Counted from the stretch's first letter, positions 33,301 to 42,233 are shown. The stretch: 64,000 bases of DNA from Bradyrhizobium jicamae (GCF_018130215.1 NZ_JAFCKQ010000018.1:1-64000); one strand, 5' to 3'. The notes: generated from the letters alone by a model not told the origin. Numbers and translations are program-made.

Positions 33301-35124
33301 ATGCTGAAGGACAGGCTTTCGCCGGCCGACGAGGCCGCACGCGACAAGGAGATGCAGGAGACGCTGGCCGCCTGCCCGCGCATCCTCGATCTCATCGCCC
33401 GCGGTCCGCTGGGCGCGCCGGACGCCGAAGCCGCGATCTATCTGCGCTCGCCGCTCGATCCGAGCCCCGTCGTGATCTCGAACGATCATCTGATGGGCTG
33501 CGTCAAGGCGGCCGAGACCTATTTCCGCGCCCAAGGCATCGGCAGGGACGACCCGGTTGCGGTGCTGCTGCCGGCCTGTCCTGCGACCGTGGTCGCGATC
33601 TTCGGCGCGGCGGCCTGCGGCATCGCCGAGCCGCTCAATCTGCTGTTCACGCGCGAGGCCATCGTCGCCCAGCTCAATGCCATCAAGGCGAAGCTGCTGC
33701 TGGCGCCGCCGCCGGGCATGCCGGGCGGGCTCTATGAGCGGATCGAGGGCCTGCAGCGCGAGGTGCCGAGCCTGAAGCGCATCGTGATCGTGCCGCTCGA
33801 CGGCAGCATCGCCTTCGACGGCGAGGTGCTGCAACCAGATCCGGCGTGGCGCGACGATTACGGCCAGTCGACCGATATGCGCGAGGCCGATCGCGTCGCG
33901 GTGATGCTGCCGACCGGCGGCACCACCGGCCATCCCAAGGTGGCGCGGCTCACCAATCGCGCGATGGTCGCTTCCACGCTCTCCTCCCGGATGGCGCTCG
34001 ACTTCCATCGCGGCGAGCGCGCGATGATCACGCTGCCGCTGTTCCATGTCGGCGGCCTGTTCTGCACCACGGCCAATTGCCTCTCCGCTGGCACCACGAT
34101 GTTCATCCCCGGTCCGGCCGGCGCGCGCGATCCGGCCCTGGTCACCCATTTCTGGAAGATCGTCGAGACATACCGCGTCAACATCGCCGGCAATGTGCCG
34201 ACCACGCTCGGCGCGCTCGCCGACGTCCCGGTTGCCGGCAGCGACATTTCGAGCCTGCGCGTCACCGCGACCGGCGCCTCGGTCTGCCCGCCGGAGATCG
34301 AGCGGCGCTACCTTGCAACCTGGGGCGGTCCCTGCATCCAGCAGCTCTACGGCATGACCGAGCTTGCCGGCGCCATCACTCATGACGTGCACGGCGTGAA
34401 GCCGCGTGCGGAGAGCGTCGGCACCCGCAATCCGCTGGTCGAACTCGCGATCCTCGAAGGCGGACGGCTGCACACGGGGCGGTGGCCCTCGCCGATCGGC
34501 GAGTTGCTGACAAGGGGGCCGCAGGTGTTCGCCGGCTACGTCGACAGCAAGCAGACCGAGGAAGCCTTCCACGACGGCTGGCTGCGCACCGGCGATATCT
34601 GCCGGATCGACGCCGACGGCTTCGTCTACATCATGGGCCGCGCCAAGGACGTCATCATCCGCGGCGGCCACAACATCGATCCGCGCGCGATCGAGGATGC
34701 AGCATTGCAGTTCCCCGGCGTCGCGCTGGCCGCAGCGGTCGGGCGTCCCGACGCCTATGCCGGCGAGGTGCCGATGCTGTTCGTCTCGGCGCAGCCCGGC
34801 GTGCATGTCGATGCGCAGGCACTCGCCGCCTTCGTGCAGGACAACATCCCCGAGCCGCCGGCGCGGCCGCGGGCGGTGTCGGTGATTGCGGAGATGCCGG
34901 TGACGCCCGTCGGCAAGATCTTCAAGCCCAAGCTGCGCGAGATCGCCGCCGGCGAGGCGGCGCGAGAGCTGTTGAGGCTGGAGGGACTGAGCGAGGTCAG
35001 CGTCGACGCGATCACCGACCCGTCCCGCGGGCTGTATCTCAGCGTCAAGGCTTCGCCCGAGAAGGCCGAGACTGCGGAGCGGCTTCTGAAGAAGTTCCCG
35101 GTCAAGGTTGAACTGCGGACTTAA
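33301..35124 (+). CDS. acyl-CoA synthetase (AMP-forming, fadD-like)
   Basis: 607-residue ANL-superfamily ligase that activates a carboxylic acid with ATP and CoA. The P-loop-like A3 motif LPTGGTTGHPK starts near residue 203, A5 YGMTE near 350, A7/A8 LRTGDICRIDADGFVYIMGRAKDVI around 435-460, and the A10 lysine motif GKIFKPKL near 538. The enzyme appears complete with a ~55-residue C-terminal extension. The start has a GGGACGGGAC purine-rich site just upstream. The substrate chain length is not predictable. Confidence 0.9.
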   Translation: MLKDRLSPADEAARDKEMQETLAACPRILDLIARGPLGAPDAEAAIYLRSPLDPSPVVISNDHLMGCVKAAETYFRAQGIGRDDPVAVLLPACPATVVAIFGAAACGIAEPLNLLFTREAIVAQLNAIKAKLLLAPPPGMPGGLYERIEGLQREVPSLKRIVIVPLDGSIAFDGEVLQPDPAWRDDYGQSTDMREADRVAVMLPTGGTTGHPKVARLTNRAMVASTLSSRMALDFHRGERAMITLPLFHVGGLFCTTANCLSAGTTMFIPGPAGARDPALVTHFWKIVETYRVNIAGNVPTTLGALADVPVAGSDISSLRVTATGASVCPPEIERRYLATWGGPCIQQLYGMTELAGAITHDVHGVKPRAESVGTRNPLVELAILEGGRLHTGRWPSPIGELLTRGPQVFAGYVDSKQTEEAFHDGWLRTGDICRIDADGFVYIMGRAKDVIIRGGHNIDPRAIEDAALQFPGVALAAAVGRPDAYAGEVPMLFVSAQPGVHVDAQALAAFVQDNIPEPPARPRAVSVIAEMPVTPVGKIFKPKLREIAAGEAARELLRLEGLSEVSVDAITDPSRGLYLSVKASPEKAETAERLLKKFPVKVELRT

Positions 35125-35288
35125 GACCTTCTTCTCGCTTGATAATCCGATTGCCGCACCACGCCGGGAACTGATCCCCGGCGCACGATCGGCTGCGACC
35201 TCGATCCGGCTTGACGAACTACCTCATTACTAAATAGACTCTAAATAGATACTTTTCAGTACACGCATTCAGAGTTAAGCGTTGTTTC

Positions 35289-35489
35289 ATGGCTACGGAA
35301 AAGGCCGAAACCGACCGCGTCCCGGTCACGTTGGCGCTCTCGACGATCGGATATCTCGAGAAGCTGGTGAGACAGGGCACCCACGGCACGAGCGTCCCGG
35401 GCGTTGCACGGACACTGATCGAGGAAGGCATTCGGCTCGCCATCAAGGACGGGCTGCTTGCAATCCGCGACAACGGCCGCGCGCCCTGA
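35289..35489 (+). CDS. small conserved-type protein, possible ribbon-helix-helix
   Basis: 66 residues. The middle (VPVTLALSTIGYLEKLVRQGTHG) followed by SVPGVARTLIEEGIRLAIKDGLL resembles a strand plus two helices as in ribbon-helix-helix DNA-binding proteins, but the match is by secondary-structure impression only. Upstream, TTGACG (35211-35216) and TAGACT (35235-35240) could be a promoter with an 18-nt spacer. It lies 51 nt before the GcrA-like gene and may share its transcript. Confidence 0.6.
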   Translation: MATEKAETDRVPVTLALSTIGYLEKLVRQGTHGTSVPGVARTLIEEGIRLAIKDGLLAIRDNGRAP

Positions 35490-35540
35490 CGGCGCGCGCC
35501 CCGGCACGCGGCGGTTCAACACAGAACGTGGAACCGTCAG

Positions 35541-36017
35541 ATGATCGCCATCCAAACGTCTCTTCAACCGACCTGGACGCCCGAGCGTATCGAGCTACTC
35601 AAGAGCTACTTTGAATCGGGCCTCTCCTGCCGCGACATTGCCGTCAGTATCGGTGTCAGCCGCAATGCCGTGATCGGCAAGCTCTCCCGGCTCAACCTGA
35701 CCCGCACGACGCCCGGCGAGCGCCGGGCGCGCCGCAGGAAATCCGCAGGGCTCACGGCGCCGAGGGCGACCGCGAAGCAACAACTCCGGATGCTGCAGGC
35801 CGTCTACGAACCTGAAGCCGACGACGCGCCGATCGTCAGCAGCAACAGCTGTTCGCTGTTTGAATTGAACGAGCAGCGCTGCCGCTGGCCGATCAGCACG
35901 CCGGGCGCCGACGATTTCTGTTTCTGCGGCAACACCCCGCTTGGCGGCATGCCCTATTGTTCAGGGCATTACCGCCTCGCCTATCAGTCAGGGCCGCGGC
36001 AGCGCGTGGCGCGATAG
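35541..36017 (+). CDS. GcrA-family cell-cycle regulator (likely paralogue)
   Basis: 158-residue protein. The N-terminal helix-turn-helix reads TWTPERIELLKSYFESGLSCRDIAVSIGVSRNAVIGKLSRLNL (residues ~11-53), the GcrA DNA-binding pattern. The C-terminal sigma-70-binding end shows CRWPISTPGADDFCFCGN and YCSGHYRLAYQ with the conserved cysteines. In Caulobacter GcrA activates cell-cycle promoters that carry methylated GANTC sites. The recognition region is less basic-conserved than typical GcrA, so it may be a second family member rather than the housekeeping one. Confidence 0.85.
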   Translation: MIAIQTSLQPTWTPERIELLKSYFESGLSCRDIAVSIGVSRNAVIGKLSRLNLTRTTPGERRARRRKSAGLTAPRATAKQQLRMLQAVYEPEADDAPIVSSNSCSLFELNEQRCRWPISTPGADDFCFCGNTPLGGMPYCSGHYRLAYQSGPRQRVAR

Positions 36018-36079
36018 CGCTTTCGAGCGAAGTCGACACCGGCTCGCGCAAAGAAAACGCGTCAGGCGGGAAGCTCAGA

Positions 36080-37042
36080 TCAGCCGATCTTCCAGCCGGT
36101 TGCCGCCACGATCCGCTGATAGAACTCCGGCGTGTAGGCCTCTTCGGGGGTCTTGCGCACGTGCTCGTCCAGCCTGTGCGCATCGTCGCCGACCAGGATA
36201 CGCCAGCGGTCGGCCTTGACGCCGCCGAGGATGATCCTGGCGGCGGCCGCCGCGGTGGTCGGCGCCTCCTCGAGGAAGGTGCGCGCACGGTCGAGCGCGA
36301 GTTTCTGGATGTCGGCATCCGACAGCTTTGCGACGTCGACGCCCTGCCCCTGCAGGCGCTGCCGAGCCTGCTTGAGCTCATCGGCGGTGAGTTCGTCCGA
36401 TCCGTTCTGCACCAGGCGCGAATTGGACACGATCGAGGTCCCGATATGCCCTGGCATCACGACCGAGCATTTGACGTGCGGGGCATTGAGTCGGAGATCG
36501 TTGATCAGCGCCTCGGTGAAGCCCTTCACGGCGAATTTTGCCGACGCATAGGCGGTGTGCGAGACGCCCATGCCGACCGAGGCCCAGAAGCCGTTGACGC
36601 TCGACGTGTTGATGATATGGGCCTCGTCGGCCTTCACCAGCAGCGGCAGGAAGGTGCGGACGCCGAGATAGACGCCGCCCCAGCAGATATTGAACGTGCG
36701 CTCCCACTGCTCGCGGGTGTTGGTGAACAGGCTGCCGCCACCGCCGATGCCGGCATTGTTGAACAGCAAGTGGATCTTGTCGGTCGCCTGCTGCTCGATC
36801 AGTTCGTCGCGAAAGCGTTTGTAGTGATCCTCGATCGAGACGTCGGCGACGTGGGTGGTGATGCGGAGCCCCTGCGGCAGCTTCTCGACCTCGCATAGCC
36901 GCTTGGTCTCGGCCATCGCCTCGGCCGAGACGTCGCACATCGCGACGTTGCAGCCTTCGGCGACGAGCTGGCGCGCGAGCTCGCGCCCCATGCCCGTGCC
37001 ACCGCCCGTGATCACGGCAATCTTCCCTGCAAAATCCCTCAT
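36080..37042 (-). CDS. short-chain dehydrogenase/reductase
   Basis: 320-residue NAD(P)-dependent oxidoreductase of the classical/extended SDR type. The cofactor motif is TGGGTGMGREL at 12-22, with NNAG at 95-98 and a catalytic Ser-Tyr-Lys of S147/S148, Y165 and K169 (AYASAKFAVKG). The C-terminal ~60 residues extend beyond the classical 250. The ATG at 37042 starts at the first beta strand; a longer frame upstream is unrelated. Substrate unknown. Confidence 0.92.
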   Translation of the reverse strand: MRDFAGKIAVITGGGTGMGRELARQLVAEGCNVAMCDVSAEAMAETKRLCEVEKLPQGLRITTHVADVSIEDHYKRFRDELIEQQATDKIHLLFNNAGIGGGGSLFTNTREQWERTFNICWGGVYLGVRTFLPLLVKADEAHIINTSSVNGFWASVGMGVSHTAYASAKFAVKGFTEALINDLRLNAPHVKCSVVMPGHIGTSIVSNSRLVQNGSDELTADELKQARQRLQGQGVDVAKLSDADIQKLALDRARTFLEEAPTTAAAAARIILGGVKADRWRILVGDDAHRLDEHVRKTPEEAYTPEFYQRIVAATGWKIG

Positions 37043-37515
37043 GTCAGTTCCGTTTCCATCCTCGTTGTTGCTGTTGTTTCGCGCGCCGCCAAACGCCGCG
37101 TCATCGTCCCTGCCGACGCCCGGCATCTCGCGGCGGTGCTGTCGATCGGTGAAGCCAGCGTACTGATTGTCGCTCGGCAGTCCAGTTGCGCGGTGGCGGA
37201 ACTGGTCCATGGCAGGCTCATGGCAGGCGCGAAACGCCGCCGGATGTCCGTGCTACGGAAAGAACAGCCTCAGGAGGCCGCGCCAGGAGAAGTCGAGTAT
37301 CACCTCGTGATGCCGCAGCCCCTTGCCGCCCTTCACCAGGCCGAGATCCCGTATCAAGCAGTAGTGGCCGCTGCTCATGCGAGCCAGGCGGCTGCCCTTG
37401 AAGCGTCCCATGACGGCGAGAATGCATTGCGTGTCGATTCCGTCAAATCTTGACGGCGTCGAATCGGTCGCCCGCGACCCGGCGTTGCGCCGCCGCCACA
37501 GCCGTATCGGGGAAT

Positions 37516-37590
37516 CAAAAACCTCCGGCAGGGCATTGCCGGAGGTTTGGAGGGCGTGAAGCTAAGAGCCATCATTCAATGTGTTGGCCG
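37516..37590 (-). ncRNA. candidate small RNA
   Basis: On the minus strand a TATATA box (37596-37601) in an AT-rich patch is followed ~50 nt later by an 11-bp GC terminator stem and a T run. No ORF ends between them, and the next upstream gene on that strand already has its own terminator. A transcript of about 70-75 nt would result. No matching -35 box is obvious. Confidence 0.3.
37521..37548 (-). terminator. intrinsic terminator without an obvious upstream gene
   Basis: Stem aacctccggca (37521-37531) / tgccggaggtt (37538-37548). On the minus strand it is followed by TTTTTG. Being well formed yet gene-less, it is the main argument for a short transcript here. Confidence 0.75.
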
Positions 37591-37766
37591 CGCCCTATAT
37601 AGTTTAGTAAATCAGCTAAGTAAATAAGATTGGCCGCAAATGAATCGCATGGCTAATTCTCGTCACCGGCGTGGACCCAACGCATGATCCGAAACCGCGC
37701 GGAGCGGCTGCTCGAGCTTCCACCAGTTCCGATCGCGCTCACGTGGCACGCATGCAGGCAACGAAA

Positions 37767-37792
37767 AACCCCGGCAGTTACCTGCCGGGGTT
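37767..37792 (-). terminator. intrinsic terminator of the porin gene
   Basis: 11-bp stem aaccccggcag (37767-37777) / ctgccggggtt (37782-37792) with a 4-nt loop. Minus-strand T run (complement of 37764-37768). It is 31 nt past the porin stop. Confidence 0.85.
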
Positions 37793-37822
37793 CTGTTTTG
37801 GATCGTGATCAGATCAAACGGC

Positions 37823-39364
37823 TCACCAGTTGCGCTGAGCGCGCAGCAGCAGCATCACGGTGTCCTGGTCCTTCAGCTCGTAGACCGCGGCCGGCTTGCC
37901 GACCGAGGCTGCCGACGTCGTGATCGTGCCGGCATACTTCTGATCGAGGTGGCTGTAGGTCACGTCTGCCGAGAAGGTCAGGTTCTTGACCGGGGTCCAG
38001 CGGGTGATCACACCGATCTGCGAGAGGTTGTAGTCGGGGTTGCAGGCAGTGACGCCCGCGCCGCCGGCGAACGCCGTACGGAAGGTGCCGCCCACGCCAC
38101 CAACGCCGCAGATGTACGACTTGGACGTGTCGTTGTACATGATCGCAGCATAGGCGCCGTAGATGCTGGTGTTCCAGTACGGATCCCAGTTGTGGGTGTA
38201 CGCACCGCGGAAACCCCAGGTCTGGATCAGCTGCTGCTGACCACCGGCAATGAACACCGTGTCGGGTGCCGTGCCGAAGCCAACGCTGCCATAGGCGCCC
38301 GGCAGGTTCGAGCCGCTGTAGATCGCGATCGCGCCGGCCTGGGAGGCCAGGTCCTGGATATTGTAGCGGGTCGCACCATCCGTATAGACGCCCTGGATGT
38401 TGATCACGTCGCCGGCGCCGGTCGGGATGTTCTTGATCGACAAGGCCAGCGCGCCGGCCCAGCCCCACTTGTCATCCGGATGACCGGTGACTTCGGTGGC
38501 GCCGTAGTAGGCCGCGTGGTTGTCATGCGCCGCAAACGACGCCTGGAACAGACCCCAGGCCTGCTCGACCTTGAGCGCGGCGATCAGGTCCGGAGCAATC
38601 GAACCGGCCAGGTCGCTGGCGCCGTAAGCACCACCGGCACTGAGGTTGTTGGTGCCGGCCTGACCGTAAGCCACCTGGTCCTGAGCCGACAGCGACAGCG
38701 ATACGCCGTTGCCGAACTGCGCCGTGTAGCTGAACTGGTTGACACCGGTGGTCGTGTTGATGCCGCCGACGAGACCGTCGAAGTTGTTGCCCGGATAGGC
38801 GGTCCAGGGAGCAGCGAACTGCGAGACCGACTTACCCATGGTGAAGCCGGCGAACTGGATGAAGGCGAAGTAGACACCGAGCGCACCGCCGGCGACGTTG
38901 CCTGAGCTGGCATTGCCGGGCGCAGAAGCCGTGCCGATCGGCGAGTAGATGGTTGCTCCCGGAGCAGCCGTGTTGGCGCCGTAGGTGTCCGACGTCCAGG
39001 TGAACACCGCGTCGAAGTAGGTACGGACCACGCCGTATTCGGTCGCCGTGCGGGTGTCGATGTTGAAGTCTTCACGCGAGCGCCAGGTGTAGCCGTTCGT
39101 GAAGCGGTTGTTGGCACCGTTGGCGCCGTTGTAGTTCGGGCCGGCGACGGAGTTCGTGTTCGCCAGCACGTCGGCGCGCAGGTAGCCGCCCAGCTTGATG
39201 CAGGTGTCGGTGCCGGGGATGTAGTAGAAGCCGGGACCATACAGGGAGCAGATCTTCACGTACTCGACCGCCTTGGCCTTGACGGGAAGATCAGCCGCCT
39301 GAGCGCCGCCGACCGCGACGAGCGCCGCCGCCGAGCCCAGGATTAGGCTCTTCACCAAATTCAT
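37823..39364 (-). CDS. outer-membrane porin (Porin_2 family)
   Basis: 513-residue general porin of the Omp2b/RopA type found in Rhizobiales. The signal peptide is MNLVKSLILGSAAALVAVGG with a cut after Ala-Gln-Ala. The mature N terminus has the family signature DLPVKAKAVEYVKICSLYGPGFYYIPGTDTCIKLGGYLRAD, with two cysteines that probably form a disulphide. The strands alternate through the rest, and the C terminus is VMLLLRAQRNW, not the usual Phe but an aromatic Trp. A perfect GGAGG lies 6 nt before the ATG. A strong terminator follows, so it is monocistronic and likely highly expressed. Confidence 0.95.
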   Translation of the reverse strand: MNLVKSLILGSAAALVAVGGAQAADLPVKAKAVEYVKICSLYGPGFYYIPGTDTCIKLGGYLRADVLANTNSVAGPNYNGANGANNRFTNGYTWRSREDFNIDTRTATEYGVVRTYFDAVFTWTSDTYGANTAAPGATIYSPIGTASAPGNASSGNVAGGALGVYFAFIQFAGFTMGKSVSQFAAPWTAYPGNNFDGLVGGINTTTGVNQFSYTAQFGNGVSLSLSAQDQVAYGQAGTNNLSAGGAYGASDLAGSIAPDLIAALKVEQAWGLFQASFAAHDNHAAYYGATEVTGHPDDKWGWAGALALSIKNIPTGAGDVINIQGVYTDGATRYNIQDLASQAGAIAIYSGSNLPGAYGSVGFGTAPDTVFIAGGQQQLIQTWGFRGAYTHNWDPYWNTSIYGAYAAIMYNDTSKSYICGVGGVGGTFRTAFAGGAGVTACNPDYNLSQIGVITRWTPVKNLTFSADVTYSHLDQKYAGTITTSAASVGKPAAVYELKDQDTVMLLLRAQRNW

Positions 39365-39818
39365 ATTAAACCTCCAAGTTGCTCATATGCGGAGAGTCCG
39401 GGCCGTGAGCGCCCCGAGATCCCCCCGCCTATTCGCCAACCGCCCGGCCTTGTTCGCACCCTCAGACACAACTTGAGGAGCGCGATGGACGCGAGCGATC
39501 AACACAACGGGTCGATCGAGATTCCCCTACCGCCGAGGTCCAATATGCATGTGCGGGTTCGCTAATCAAAATAGTTTATAAAGTCAGCTATACGAATGGG
39601 GCCACACTGTGTCCCGGCGGCAACGCCACCCGCAGAGACCATTGCAGACACATGAGAATTTGTCGCACCTCAACGATGACGCGCGTCATACAAGTATCAT
39701 AAATCATCGCGCTTCCACTTGCGTCAGCGTCAAGTTGTGTCAACAATCGCGACAGCCGCAAGAGCAACAAGAATCAAATCAGCGAAAAGATGCTGCCGGC
39801 GACGAGGAAGGGAAAACA
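39365..39818. other. intergenic region between divergent porin and MarR genes
   Basis: About 450 bp with the porin 5' leader at one end. It contains AT-rich stretches around 39560-39600 and 39640-39720 against a GC-rich background, and one exact 14-bp palindrome at 39676-39689. No gene is supported. The AT-rich parts are the best promoter candidates for both flanking genes. Confidence 0.5.
39676..39689. promoter_or_regulatory. 14-bp palindrome upstream of MarR gene
   Basis: atgacgcgcgtcat is a perfect inverted repeat 130 nt before the MarR start. It could be an operator of that regulator or chance. Confidence 0.3.
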
Positions 39819-40331
39819 GTGTCCGCGACCAGGAAGGATGCGACGCGCCAGCGCGCCATCGAGAATCTCGACATCATCAAGCGCTTCACCCTGGAGATCT
39901 CCTCCATCAACTGCCACCTCGAGGAGGTCCGCCAGCTCTGGGGCAAGACGCTCGGCATCACCGGACCGCAGTGGATGATCCTGATGGCGGTCTCCGACCT
40001 CGACAAGGACGGCGGCGTGCCGGTCAACGTGGTGTCGAAGCTGCTCCATGTCGACCCCTCCTTCGTGACCACCCAGTCGAAGATCCTGGAGCAGAAGGAA
40101 CTGCTGTTGCGCGCCCCCTCGCCGTTCGACGCCCGGGTGGTCCGGCTTTCGCTGACCGACAAGACCAGGAAGCATCTGGCGAGCCTTGCCGAGCAATACA
40201 AGACTTTCAGGAAATGCGTGTTCGACGAATTCAGCGAGCGGGAGCTGGCGGAGTTCACTGGCAAGCTCGCGACGCTCAACGCCAAGCTCGAGAAGGCGTG
40301 CATGAGCGTTGCACTGACCTACAATCTTTGA
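39819..40331 (+). CDS. MarR-family transcriptional regulator
   Basis: 170-residue regulator with a long N-terminal helix (IENLDIIKRFTLEISSINCHLEEVRQLW), the winged HTH core ITGPQWMILMAVSDLDKDGGVPVNVVSKLLHVDPSFVTTQSKILEQKELLLRAPSPFDARVVRLSLT, and a C-terminal dimer helix. The D-x-R wing motif is present as FDARVVRLSLT. GTG 39819 has GAGGAAGGG 6 nt upstream, a very strong site. It is divergent from the porin gene and may control it (inference). Confidence 0.9.
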   Translation: MSATRKDATRQRAIENLDIIKRFTLEISSINCHLEEVRQLWGKTLGITGPQWMILMAVSDLDKDGGVPVNVVSKLLHVDPSFVTTQSKILEQKELLLRAPSPFDARVVRLSLTDKTRKHLASLAEQYKTFRKCVFDEFSERELAEFTGKLATLNAKLEKACMSVALTYNL

Positions 40332-40435
40332 CACCCGATCCTTGCCACCGCCAGTTTTTGATTTCACCCATTTTTTACATCGCCATTTGAGACGGCAAGC
40401 CGGTCCGGCCGCCGCCCCGCTCTGCTCTGTCCGGC

Positions 40436-40586
40436 GTGCAGGACATGTTCGATTGGGGCGATATCAACGGCAGCTCCTGGCACCACCGTCGGCGAGGTCC
40501 TCAACGTCAAGCAGACCGCACAAACCGTTCAGCTCGGCATCAACTACAAGTTCCACTGGGACGGCCCGGTGGTTGCGAAATACTGA
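40436..40586 (+). pseudogene. 3' remnant of an outer-membrane beta-barrel protein gene
   Basis: Two adjoining frames together resemble the end of an Omp25-like barrel: VQDMFDWGDINGSSW in one frame, then after a frameshift near 40485 TVGEVLNVKQTAQTVQLGI followed by NYKFHWDGPVVAKY and a stop at 40584. The final N-Y-K-F-x-W strand is the usual C-terminal signature of these rhizobial barrels. Nothing upstream supplies the first ~180 residues, so it is a decayed fragment. A strong terminator still follows. Confidence 0.65.
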
Positions 40587-40629
40587 GGTCGCGATACCCG
40601 CGTTCCAGCGTCTCGTTCCAGCGCAATTG

Positions 40630-40657
40630 AGCCCCGGCTTCGCCCGGGGCTTTTTTT
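40630..40657 (+). terminator. intrinsic terminator after the barrel-gene remnant
   Basis: 8-bp stem agccccgg (40630-40637) / ccggggct (40644-40651) followed by seven T (40651-40657). It probably once ended the outer-membrane protein transcript. Confidence 0.9.
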
Positions 40658-40864
40658 GCGGCGCTCATCGGCCATTCGAGGCTGTCCCCGTCGATTCCAG
40701 CTTCGCCATGACCGGTCGCGATGGTCGGGGTGTTCGATGACGTCGTGAGGCGCCCCCGGGCTGCACCAGAATGCCCCCTCCGCAACCCGTCCGCTTCTGT
40801 CGAGGGGAACAACATTCCAGAACTGACGTTTCTGGATGGAGGCAGGTCCCAACAGGACGAATCG

Positions 40865-41050
40865 ATGCACGGTTACACGGCGTATGTCCTCAGCCCCGAC
40901 GATCGCATCTTGTGGCGGATGGACCTGTTCTGCGGCAGTGACGATGACGCAAGGGAGCAAGCCCAGAGCCTGGCCGCCGGCAAGCCTGTGGAACTCTGGG
41001 ATGGCGCGCGCAAGGTCGGAAAGTTTGCCCCGTCAAAAGCGCTGAATTGA
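40865..41050 (+). CDS. small protein with D-LFC / ELW motif, paralogue of the 41552 gene
   Basis: 61 residues: an HGYTAYVLSPDDRILWRMDLFC first half, a DDDAREQAQSL helix, then PVELWDGARKVGKF. It shares an ordered pattern (Y-V, D at the turn, F/L-x-C, D-D-E-A, E-L-W, R) with the protein at 41552, so the two are paralogues of one small alpha/beta family common in rhizobia. Function unknown. ATG 40865 is the start that gives equal length to the paralogue; a longer frame upstream is not similar. Confidence 0.6.
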   Translation: MHGYTAYVLSPDDRILWRMDLFCGSDDDAREQAQSLAAGKPVELWDGARKVGKFAPSKALN

Positions 41051-41551
41051 GCGCCCGTGCCCTTCGGCAGCGTTCCCGTTCCAGCGCACTGAGCCCGGGT
41101 CGTCAGCGACTGTTTCAGCAGAAGCCTGGAATAGCGCGGCTTACCGCGTCCGAAGCTAACCTGCGTTGGCAACATCACACTTTTGGCACGCCCGATGCGT
41201 ACTGGCGGCGGCGGTCTGCGGCAAGCGAATGAGAGATCGGGAGTTTTTCCCGATTCCCCTCGAGAGCACTTTTCCTTTCACACGTCGTGGCCGAGGCTCC
41301 CATCGCAAATCGGGGTGTGTCGCGCTCGCAACGTCACGACAGTTCCTGTTGTGGATGGACTTCTCAGGACTTCTCGTCGCCGCGAATTCGCTGTCTAATA
41401 ATGCCAGGGCTATCGGCGGAAATTTCAGTTCTTAGTCATTTGAGATCGGGCCCAAGAGGCCGCCGATGCGGTCTTTGCGTCATTGATGGCAAATCGGATC
41501 GTCCGACGCTAAGCCGCGTCAGTCGGACTTCATTAGGTCATGGGGACTGCA
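41051..41551. other. 500-bp stretch with no supported gene
   Basis: Several short frames exist on the plus strand but none has a ribosome site with recognisable protein pattern. GC content drops in places (around 41240-41440), consistent with degraded or foreign DNA. No hairpin with a T run was seen. Confidence 0.5.
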
Positions 41552-41740
41552 ATGGTTGAAGGGCTCAAACCCTACGTCGCGTTCGGCGTCGACCCGGCTG
41601 GCGTTGCACGCGCAACGTATGAATTTCGTTGCACTGACGATGAAGAGGCGAAGCGCCGAGCTGAGCATTACCTGAACTCACACGAGTTTATTGAGCTGTG
41701 GATCGACTACAGACGGATCGCTCGTCTGAAACGCGGCTAG
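41552..41740 (+). CDS. small protein with F-x-C / ELW motif, paralogue of the 40865 gene
   Basis: 62 residues: KPYVAFGVDPAGVARATYEF, RCTDDEEAKRRAEHYL, then FIELWIDYRRIARLKRG. The Tyr-Val, Asp, Phe-x-Cys, Asp-Asp-Glu-Ala and Glu-Leu-Trp positions align with the protein at 40865. ATG 41552 has GGGGA 5 nt upstream; an earlier ATG at 41540 overlaps that site. It looks like a two-strand, one-helix, two-strand mini-domain. Role unknown. Confidence 0.6.
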   Translation: MVEGLKPYVAFGVDPAGVARATYEFRCTDDEEAKRRAEHYLNSHEFIELWIDYRRIARLKRG

Positions 41741-42233
41741 GTGGCCTTCTGCGCCGTACCCGGCAGCATCAGCCAATCATTGCGTTGCGTTGGTCGGATG
41801 CGGGACTCAACGCGGCTGGCGCCTCTTGGATGAGAGCCGGTCGCTTCCCGGTCCGGTTGCCAACACGGATTTTCCCGATCGTCTCATCCGCCGGCGACGG
41901 AGCCGAACAGCGGCGAGCTGCTACGTGTCGGGGGTGCGGATGACGGGCTCAACGGGCCGCGCCGCGGGATGCGCGGGGCGACATCTGACCTAGCGGGGTA
42001 ATCCTGTTTTTCCGATTGCGGGCCCGCTGGACTAGCCGTCTAATAGGGCTGCGAGCAAAGCTGGCTGGAGCAAGCCTTCCTCCAATCCAGTTCTCGAAGC
42101 GGGCCGTCTACCTCGGAAGTACAGGCGGGCGGCCCGCGAGGGCGCGCTACCGTCCTGTTGTGCCTATCTCAACCCGATCCCGATCTAGTCGTCGGATGTC
42201 ACCCCGGCGGCAACCCACAGGGAAACAGCTTCT
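41741..42233. other. 490-bp stretch with no supported gene
   Basis: Frames here (for example from 42016) are Arg/Ser/Pro-rich and have no hydrophobic pattern, typical of non-coding GC-rich DNA. No RNA gene or terminator was recognised. Confidence 0.5.

Larger units (their letters stand above)
37043..37822. other. 780-bp region without a confident gene
   Basis: This stretch separates the SDR gene from the porin. It holds two good minus-strand intrinsic terminators (37521-37548 and 37767-37792), an AT-rich patch around 37596-37640, and a minus-strand frame near 37411 that looks protein-like for about 30 codons before ending. No frame satisfies length, ribosome site and family resemblance together. 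A small RNA is possible (37516-37590). Confidence 0.5.

Noticed and set aside
37254..37411. minus-strand small protein of ~50 aa near the SDR gene
   Set aside because: The first ~30 codons look protein-like, but the frame ends early; reading further needs an assumed frameshift, so I did not call a gene.
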